From: Acidobacteriota bacterium
GTDB taxonomy: Bacteria; Acidobacteriota; Vicinamibacteria; Vicinamibacterales; CAVVIG01
Assembly: GCA_003223775.1 (NCBI GenBank)
Contig: QHWK01000168.1
Coordinates: 1 to 11,155, forward strand
Direction: 5' to 3'
DNA length: 11,155 bases
The notes under the pieces are model-generated. The model searched no databases. It was not told where the DNA came from and saw only the letters and a program-made list of their open reading frames with translations. Within the stretch, counting starts at the first letter, position 1. Each line of letters begins with the position of its first letter. Below, one piece after another: positions 6,798-11,155 of the stretch. A program made the translations under genes and the position numbers.

Positions 6798-8153
6798 CTA
6801 CAGGTCCGTCAGCCGGCCCGTGCTGTCGCCGAAGCCCTCGACGTGCGGCACGCCGGCCAGATCGAACGTGCTGAGGAACAGATTGTTGAGCGGCGTCTCC
6901 TTCGCGTAGGCGAGATGCCGGTTGCCCTTCAGCCGTCCGCTGGCGCGCCCGGCGAGCACGATCGGCAGATCGTCGTGCGTGTGGATGTTCGACTCGCTGA
7001 TGCTGCTGCCGAAGAGCACGAGCGCGTGATCGAGCAGCGTGCCGTCGCCGTCGGGCGTCGCCTTCAGCTTCTCGAGCAGATACGCGAACATCGAGACGTG
7101 CAGCTCGTCGATCTTGATCAGCTTGTCGAGCCGCTCCTGATCGCCCTGGTGGTGCGAGATGGAGTGATGGCCGTCGGAGATGCCGATCTCGCGATACGCG
7201 CGGTTGCTGCCGTCGCGCCCGAGCATCAGCGACGCGACGCGCGTCATGTCGGTCTGCCAGGCGACGACCTGCATGTCGATCATCAGCTTCGTGTAGTGCA
7301 GGTAGTCCTCCGGGATCGCGCCGGGCCGCTCGATGTGCGGCAGCTCCACGTTCTGCGATTCGGCGAGCTGAATGCGCCGCTCGATGTCGCGGACCGACTC
7401 GAGGTACTCCTCGAGCTTCCGCTTGTCGCCGACGCCGAGCGACATGCGCAGGCGCGACAGGCTGCTCGAAACGTAGTCGAGCACGCTCCGCTGGCTCTCG
7501 AGCCGCGCGATGCGCGCGCGCGCGTCGGTGCTGTCGCCGTCGCCGAACAGCCGCTCGAAGACGGTGCGGGGGTTGATCTCGGCCGGCAGCGGGCTCGTCG
7601 GCCCGCGCCACGACATCGACATGTACGCGCACGTGTAGCCCGAATCGCAGTTGCCCGCGAGCGGCTGCGGCTCGAGCCCGAGCTCGAGCGACGCCAGCTG
7701 CGTGAACTTGCCGAGCTCCTTCGCCGCGATCTGATCGGCGGAGATCCCGAGGTGGAAATCGGCGCCGCCGGTCTTGTACGGATGGACGCCGGTGAGAAAC
7801 GTCGCCGTCGCGCGCGCGTGGTCGCCCGGGCCGTCGCCAAGCGCGCGGCCCGTCACCTGCGCGAGCCCGCTGAACACGTTGATCTCGTCGCGGAAGGGCT
7901 CGAGCACCTTCATCGTCGGGCTGAACTCGAAGTTCGCGCCGGAGGCTTTCGGCGTCCACATGAACGGCCGCGGGCTCTTGTCGCACGCGCCGACGATGCC
8001 GTTGGGCGTGTAGACGTAGCCGAGGCGGATGGGCGGCGCCGAGGCCGCGGACACCGACGCCGCGGGCGCCATCGAGTCGAGCAGCGGCAGCGCCATCGTC
8101 GCGCCGAGGCCGCGCAGGAACGTGCGCCGGGGCATTGCGTGCGTGTATTTCAT
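6798..8153 (-). CDS. HXXSHH (DUF1552) family protein with Tat-like signal
   Basis: 451 residues from the ATG at 8153. The N-terminus has PRRTFLRG (residues 8-15) followed by a hydrophobic stretch (GLGATMALPLL), which fits a twin-arginine export signal; this and the ATGA overlap with the preceding gene fix the start. The family-defining motif H-x-x-S-H-H is present at 330-335 (HSISHH, within GISDGHHSISHHQGDQ). Other conserved stretches are DHARATATFLTGVHP (111-125), the long helical region ERRIQLAE, and LVLFGSSISESNIHTHDDLPIVLAG (378-402). The family is related by eye to DUF1501/sulfatase-like proteins, but its reaction is not established. It is usually encoded directly after a PSD/PSCyt cytochrome gene, as here, which suggests a joint function outside the cytoplasm. 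GGAGGG lies 10 bases upstream, inside the preceding gene. All key motif residues are intact. Confidence 0.93.
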   Translation of the reverse strand: MKYTHAMPRRTFLRGLGATMALPLLDSMAPAASVSAASAPPIRLGYVYTPNGIVGACDKSPRPFMWTPKASGANFEFSPTMKVLEPFRDEINVFSGLAQVTGRALGDGPGDHARATATFLTGVHPYKTGGADFHLGISADQIAAKELGKFTQLASLELGLEPQPLAGNCDSGYTCAYMSMSWRGPTSPLPAEINPRTVFERLFGDGDSTDARARIARLESQRSVLDYVSSSLSRLRMSLGVGDKRKLEEYLESVRDIERRIQLAESQNVELPHIERPGAIPEDYLHYTKLMIDMQVVAWQTDMTRVASLMLGRDGSNRAYREIGISDGHHSISHHQGDQERLDKLIKIDELHVSMFAYLLEKLKATPDGDGTLLDHALVLFGSSISESNIHTHDDLPIVLAGRASGRLKGNRHLAYAKETPLNNLFLSTFDLAGVPHVEGFGDSTGRLTDL

Positions 8154-10510
8154 GATTCCGACGCCCTCCGCATCTGGAACGGCATGCTCTTCACAACGGC
8201 GAGGATCCACGACGAGATCCGGTAATTATCGCGCGCCGCCTCGCGATCGATCGCGCGAATCGCGGGCGCGTCGTAGTACTCGACGCCGCGGCCGAGCGCG
8301 TAGGTCAGCAGCTTTTCCGTCGCGGTGCGAACGAAGTCCGCGCGGTATTTGGTCAGCAGCAGGTCGCGGAGCCCGGCCGGGCCGTCGAACGCCGTGCCAT
8401 CGGGCAGCTTGCCGCTCGCGTCGATCGGCGCGCCCGCGTCCTCGGCGCGCCAGCGGCCGACCGCGTCGTAATTCTCGAGCGCGAACCCGATCGGATCCAT
8501 GCGGCTATGGCAGGCGGCGCACACCGCGTTGGCGCGGTGCACCTGCATCTGCTCGCGCATCGAGAGCAGCTTCCCGTGCGGCGCCGCTTTCAGCTCGGGC
8601 ACGTCGGGCGGCGGCGGCGGCGGGGGCGTGCCGAGCAGGTTCTCGAGAATCCATTTGCCGCGCTGCACGACCGACGTCCGGTTCGGATACGACGTGACCG
8701 TCAGCACGCTGCCCTGGCCGAGGAGCCCGCGGCGATTCACGTCGGAGACGGTGACGCGGCGGAACTGCGATCCGTACACGCGTGGAATGCCGTAATGCCC
8801 GGCGAGCCGCTGGTTGACGAACGTGTAGTCGGCCGACAGCAGATCGAGCAGGCCGCGGTCCTCGCGGAAGATGCTCGACACGAAGAGCCGCGTCTCGGTG
8901 AAGAACGCGTCGCGCAGCGCCTCGTCGAACGGGAAGATCACCGGATCGGGCTTCGCGGTACCGACGTTGCGCAGCTGCAGCCACTGGCCCGCGAAATTCG
9001 ACACCAGCGCGTCGGCGCGCGGGTCGTCGAGCATGCGCCGCACCTCGCGCTCGAGGACCGCCGGATCGTGCAGCGCGTTGCGCTCGGCCGCCGCGAGCAG
9101 CTCGGCGTCGGGAATCGTGCTCCACAGGAAGAAGGAGAGGCGCGACGCGAGCTCGACGTCGTTGACGGCGCGCGCGGCGTTCTCCGCGGCCGCCGGATCG
9201 ATCTCGATCCGGAAGAGGAACTCCGGCGAGACGAGCATCGCCTCGATTGCCGCCTGAATGCCGCTCTCGAAGTCCTCGCCGCGCGATCGCGCCTTCTGAT
9301 AGAACGCGACGAGCGGCTGGACGTCGGCGTTCGTCACCGGACGCCGGAACGCGCGGTGCGCGAGGCTCGTGAGAATCGTGCGCGCGCACGCCGGTTCCTG
9401 CGCGGGCTGCGCCGGCGTGCACGCCAAGATCGCGCGGCGGCTCGGCGTGTCGCCGCGGCCGGTCGGATTGTAGGGTCCGCCGACGATCAGTTTGCTGACG
9501 TCGGGGTTCGACGCGCGCACGTCGAAGCGCTGCACGCGCGCGCCCGAGAGCCTGAGATCGACGGGCGTCGGAATCTGCACGGCCCCGGCGCCGCGTCCTC
9601 CGCCGGGCCCGAAGCCGCCGGGCGGCGCTTCGTTCTCGGGCTCGAGATTCTCGCGCGGCGACGTGACGCCGATCGTGTGCAGGCCCGCTTTCACCGGCAC
9701 CCGCACCTGGAACGGATCGATCTCGGCTTCCTCGCCGCCCGTCTGCACGCCGAGGAAGCGGACCTTGAAGACGTACTCGGCGTCGAGCGGGAAGTAATGC
9801 GCCACCGTCATGCCGGCGCGCGAATCGAACGGCAGGTCGTCGTTCAACTGCTCGTTGCGGCTGCCCTTGTTCGGATCGCGGTGCGCGTCGTAGATCTCTT
9901 CGACCGGCCGCATGGTGAGATCGCCGACCGCGAGGCGCGCCACCTTGCGCGCGGCGGACATGTAGCGATCGAGCAGCGCGGGCGAGGTGGAGAGCACGGC
10001 GGCGATGTTGTCGAAGCCGTAGCCCGAGTCGTCGACCGGCAGCCACTCGCCGGGCTTCACGTCGACGGCGAGCAGATCGCGGACCGCGTTGCTGTACTCG
10101 GCGCGGTTCAGGCGATGCACCGGCGTGCGGCCCGGGTTGGGATGGACGACCGCCGCGCGGTCGAGCGTCGTCTCGAGATATTCGACGAGCGCCGATGCGG
10201 CGCGCGGATCCGGCCGGTTGCGAACCGTGGACGGCGGCATTTCGCCGGACCTTAACTTGCGCGCCACCTGCTCCCACACGCGCGCGTGATCGGGAACGTT
10301 TGCGAGATCGAGGCCCTGCAGTGAGAGGCCGGCCGTCTTGAGCCGATCGTTGTGGCACGTCACGCAGTAGGTGGAGACGAGCGTGGCGTATTCGGGCCCG
10401 GGCTGGCCGACGCCGGTTGCGCTGCCCGCGGCAGCGTGCGCGCTCGGCGCGGACGCCGCGCCGGCTGCAAGCAAAACCGCTACGCCGAGGCAGAGGAAGA
10501 TGGTTCGCAC
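8150..10510 (-). CDS. Diheme PSD/PSCyt protein (DUF1587-DUF1595-DUF1592-DUF1588-DUF1585)
   Basis: 786 residues from a GTG at 10510. The signal peptide is about 1-26 (MRTIFLCLGVAVLLAAGAAS, then APSAHA). A first cytochrome segment has CVTCH at 49-53 and a likely axial Met in GEMPPS (89-94). Then follow DUF1587/PSD3 (about 129-195, HRLNRAEYSNAVRDLLAVD), a beta-rich middle region (about 235-345) with a Gly-rich loop at 297-309, DUF1595/PSD5 (about 375-405, AHRAFRRPVT), DUF1592/PSD4 (about 412-540, LVSPEFLFRIE, LASRLSFFLWS), and DUF1588/PSCyt3 (about 590-685, TSYPNRTSVVQRGKWILENL, a run of seven prolines, and the second haem motif CAACH at 664-668). The C-terminus is DUF1585/PSD2 (about 715-780, ATEKLLTYALGRGVEYYD). 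Both haem motifs are intact, so a periplasmic redox role is likely, although the substrate is unknown for the family. It is the first gene of the minus-strand block. Confidence 0.95.
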   Translation of the reverse strand: MRTIFLCLGVAVLLAAGAASAPSAHAAAGSATGVGQPGPEYATLVSTYCVTCHNDRLKTAGLSLQGLDLANVPDHARVWEQVARKLRSGEMPPSTVRNRPDPRAASALVEYLETTLDRAAVVHPNPGRTPVHRLNRAEYSNAVRDLLAVDVKPGEWLPVDDSGYGFDNIAAVLSTSPALLDRYMSAARKVARLAVGDLTMRPVEEIYDAHRDPNKGSRNEQLNDDLPFDSRAGMTVAHYFPLDAEYVFKVRFLGVQTGGEEAEIDPFQVRVPVKAGLHTIGVTSPRENLEPENEAPPGGFGPGGGRGAGAVQIPTPVDLRLSGARVQRFDVRASNPDVSKLIVGGPYNPTGRGDTPSRRAILACTPAQPAQEPACARTILTSLAHRAFRRPVTNADVQPLVAFYQKARSRGEDFESGIQAAIEAMLVSPEFLFRIEIDPAAAENAARAVNDVELASRLSFFLWSTIPDAELLAAAERNALHDPAVLEREVRRMLDDPRADALVSNFAGQWLQLRNVGTAKPDPVIFPFDEALRDAFFTETRLFVSSIFREDRGLLDLLSADYTFVNQRLAGHYGIPRVYGSQFRRVTVSDVNRRGLLGQGSVLTVTSYPNRTSVVQRGKWILENLLGTPPPPPPPDVPELKAAPHGKLLSMREQMQVHRANAVCAACHSRMDPIGFALENYDAVGRWRAEDAGAPIDASGKLPDGTAFDGPAGLRDLLLTKYRADFVRTATEKLLTYALGRGVEYYDAPAIRAIDREAARDNYRISSWILAVVKSMPFQMRRASES
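8164..8169 (-). promoter_or_regulatory. Ribosome-binding site inside the upstream gene; ATGA coupling
   Basis: The minus strand reads GGAGGG within the last codons of the PSD/PSCyt gene, 10 bases before the ATG at 8153-8151. That ATG shares two bases with the TGA stop (8152-8150) of the upstream gene. The arrangement points to translational coupling and to this start rather than the in-frame upstream one near 8210. Confidence 0.55.
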
Positions 10511-10528
10511 GGCGTCGTGTTCCGCGCA

Positions 10529-10534
10529 ATTATA
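10529..10534 (-). promoter_or_regulatory. Candidate -10 box of the five-gene block
   Basis: The minus strand reads TATAAT, a perfect -10 hexamer, 18 bases before the GTG start of the PSD/PSCyt gene. In this GC-rich window such a box in the short divergent gap stands out. No convincing -35 box is found 16-18 bases upstream (the hexamer there is CGGTTT). If it is used, the leader would be only about ten bases and the gene would lack a strong Shine-Dalgarno. Confidence 0.4.
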
Positions 10535-10607
10535 AGGTAGAACGGCGCATGAAACCGATTACAATCCTTCGCGCCAAAGAGAGAAGGCCGCAGGACCGCG
10601 AAGTGAC

Positions 10608-10613
10608 AAGGAG
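10608..10613 (+). promoter_or_regulatory. Ribosome-binding site of the second esterase gene
   Basis: AAGGAG lies 6 bases before the ATG at 10620 and 9 bases before the adjacent ATG at 10623, a strong Shine-Dalgarno for either. It supports a real plus-strand gene starting here. A TACAAT hexamer at 10560-10565 might be its -10 box, but no good -35 accompanies it. Confidence 0.75.
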
Positions 10614-10619
10614 AGACAA

Positions 10620-11155
10620 ATGATGCAGCCCCGCTTCCTGCTGAGCATCCGCCGCGGAGCACTGGCCGGCTGCGTGCTCGCATCGGCGTTCGCCGCGTTT
10701 GCGCAGCCGCCGGCGCCGGGCGCGACGCAGGCGCCAACCGTCACTTCGCCGGAGGTGCGTACCGATCGGCGCGTGACCTTCCGCGTGCTCGCGCCGTCTG
10801 CGCAGAAAGTCGAGCTGCGCAGCCCCGGCGATATTCCGGGCGTCGGCGGCCGCGGCGTCGCGCCGCCGCAGCTTGCGAAAGGATCCGACGGCGTCTGGGA
10901 GGCGACCTTCGGTCCGCTTCCCGCCGGCGCGTACCGCTACGTCTTCGCCGTCGACGGCGTCATCGTCGTCGATGCGCGTAATCCGCGAACCAGCCAGACG
11001 AACACGACGGTCTACAGCCTCGCGGTCGTTCCCGGATCGGACATCTTCGACACGCGCAATGTGCCGCACGGTGCGGTCGCCGCGGTTCACTACAACTCGA
11101 GCGCGCTCGGCGGCATACGCCGCATGCACGTCTACACGCCGCCCGGGTACGAGAC
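10620..11155 (+). CDS. Exported esterase with N-terminal E-set domain (3' truncated by window)
   Basis: The frame is open from the ATG at 10620 to the window end, giving 178 complete codons. Residues 1-28 form a signal peptide (MMQPRFLLSIRRGALAGCVL, then ASAFAAFA). Residues about 42-135 form an immunoglobulin-like E-set domain of the type found in front of enterochelin/feruloyl esterases (VTFRVLAPSAQKVEL, GVWEATFGPLPAGAYRYVFAVDG, VVDARNPRTS). From about residue 150 the start of the hydrolase appears (VAAVHYNSSALGGIRRMHVY, then TPPGYE). The catalytic Ser, Asp and His lie beyond the window, so activity cannot be judged. It is divergent from the minus-strand block, with 109 bases between the two starts. 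It shares the esterase superfamily with the fused esterase at 3355-5253, but the E-set domain is absent there. Either of the two tandem ATGs may be used. Confidence 0.88.
   Translation, partial: MMQPRFLLSIRRGALAGCVLASAFAAFAQPPAPGATQAPTVTSPEVRTDRRVTFRVLAPSAQKVELRSPGDIPGVGGRGVAPPQLAKGSDGVWEATFGPLPAGAYRYVFAVDGVIVVDARNPRTSQTNTTVYSLAVVPGSDIFDTRNVPHGAVAAVHYNSSALGGIRRMHVYTPPGYE

Noticed and set aside
8154..8210. N-terminal extension of the HXXSHH protein to 8210
   Set aside because: It would overlap the upstream gene by about 60 bases and bury the Tat-like signal. The ATGA overlap at 8153 with GGAGGG upstream is the better start.
5571..8225. Plus-strand open frame of 884 codons
   Set aside because: It lies antisense across the ankyrin and HXXSHH genes. 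Its translation is Arg/Ala-rich with no domain pattern, a typical by-product of high GC. The minus-strand frames have clear family motifs.
8507..10255. Plus-strand open frame of 582 codons opposite the PSD/PSCyt gene
   Set aside because: Antisense to a gene with six recognisable family domains. The composition is low-complexity and no start signals were seen.

Overview
The window is GC-rich bacterial DNA, most likely from an Acidobacteriota chromosome and possibly of the Vicinamibacteria type. This rests on gene content: an Oar-like TonB-dependent receptor, the pairing of a multi-domain 'planctomycete-type' cytochrome (PSD/PSCyt, DUF1592 group) with an HXXSHH (DUF1552) protein, an exported ankyrin protein, and an esterase fused to an SMP-30-like propeller. 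The intergenic repeats are also of a kind common in such genomes. No rRNA, tRNA, transposase or CRISPR array is visible.

Layout. Positions 2-2452 (+) hold the C-terminal part of a large TonB-dependent outer-membrane receptor whose start lies outside the window. It converges on a five-gene minus-strand block across a G-rich heptamer inverted repeat (2460-2570). Read 5' to 3' on the minus strand, the block is: the PSD/PSCyt diheme protein (10510-8150); an HXXSHH protein (8153-6798) that overlaps it by ATGA; a REP-like double hairpin (6698-6757); an exported ankyrin-repeat protein (6686-5319); an esterase fused to a degenerate SMP-30-like beta-propeller (5253-3355); a palindromic repeat (3242-3354); and a small c-type cytochrome with an extra C-terminal domain (3301-2567). 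On the other side of a 109-base divergent intergenic region starts a second exported esterase (10620 onwards, +), cut by the window end.

How the genes may fit together. All five block products carry a recognisable or plausible export signal. Two have CxxCH haem motifs, one has a Tat-like signal, and one is a solenoid scaffold. A reasonable inference is an extracytoplasmic redox/hydrolase module, with esterases and perhaps the TonB receptor handling an unknown substrate. The substrate and electron acceptor cannot be read from sequence, and the biochemical roles of the PSD/PSCyt and HXXSHH families are not well defined.

The most unusual points are these. The cytochrome gene is bracketed by two repeats: a palindrome that appears to encode its signal peptide, and a G-rich repeat that supplies its stop codon. 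The propeller half of the esterase fusion seems to have lost every expected metal ligand. A REP-like double hairpin sits immediately upstream of the ankyrin start codon inside the operon.
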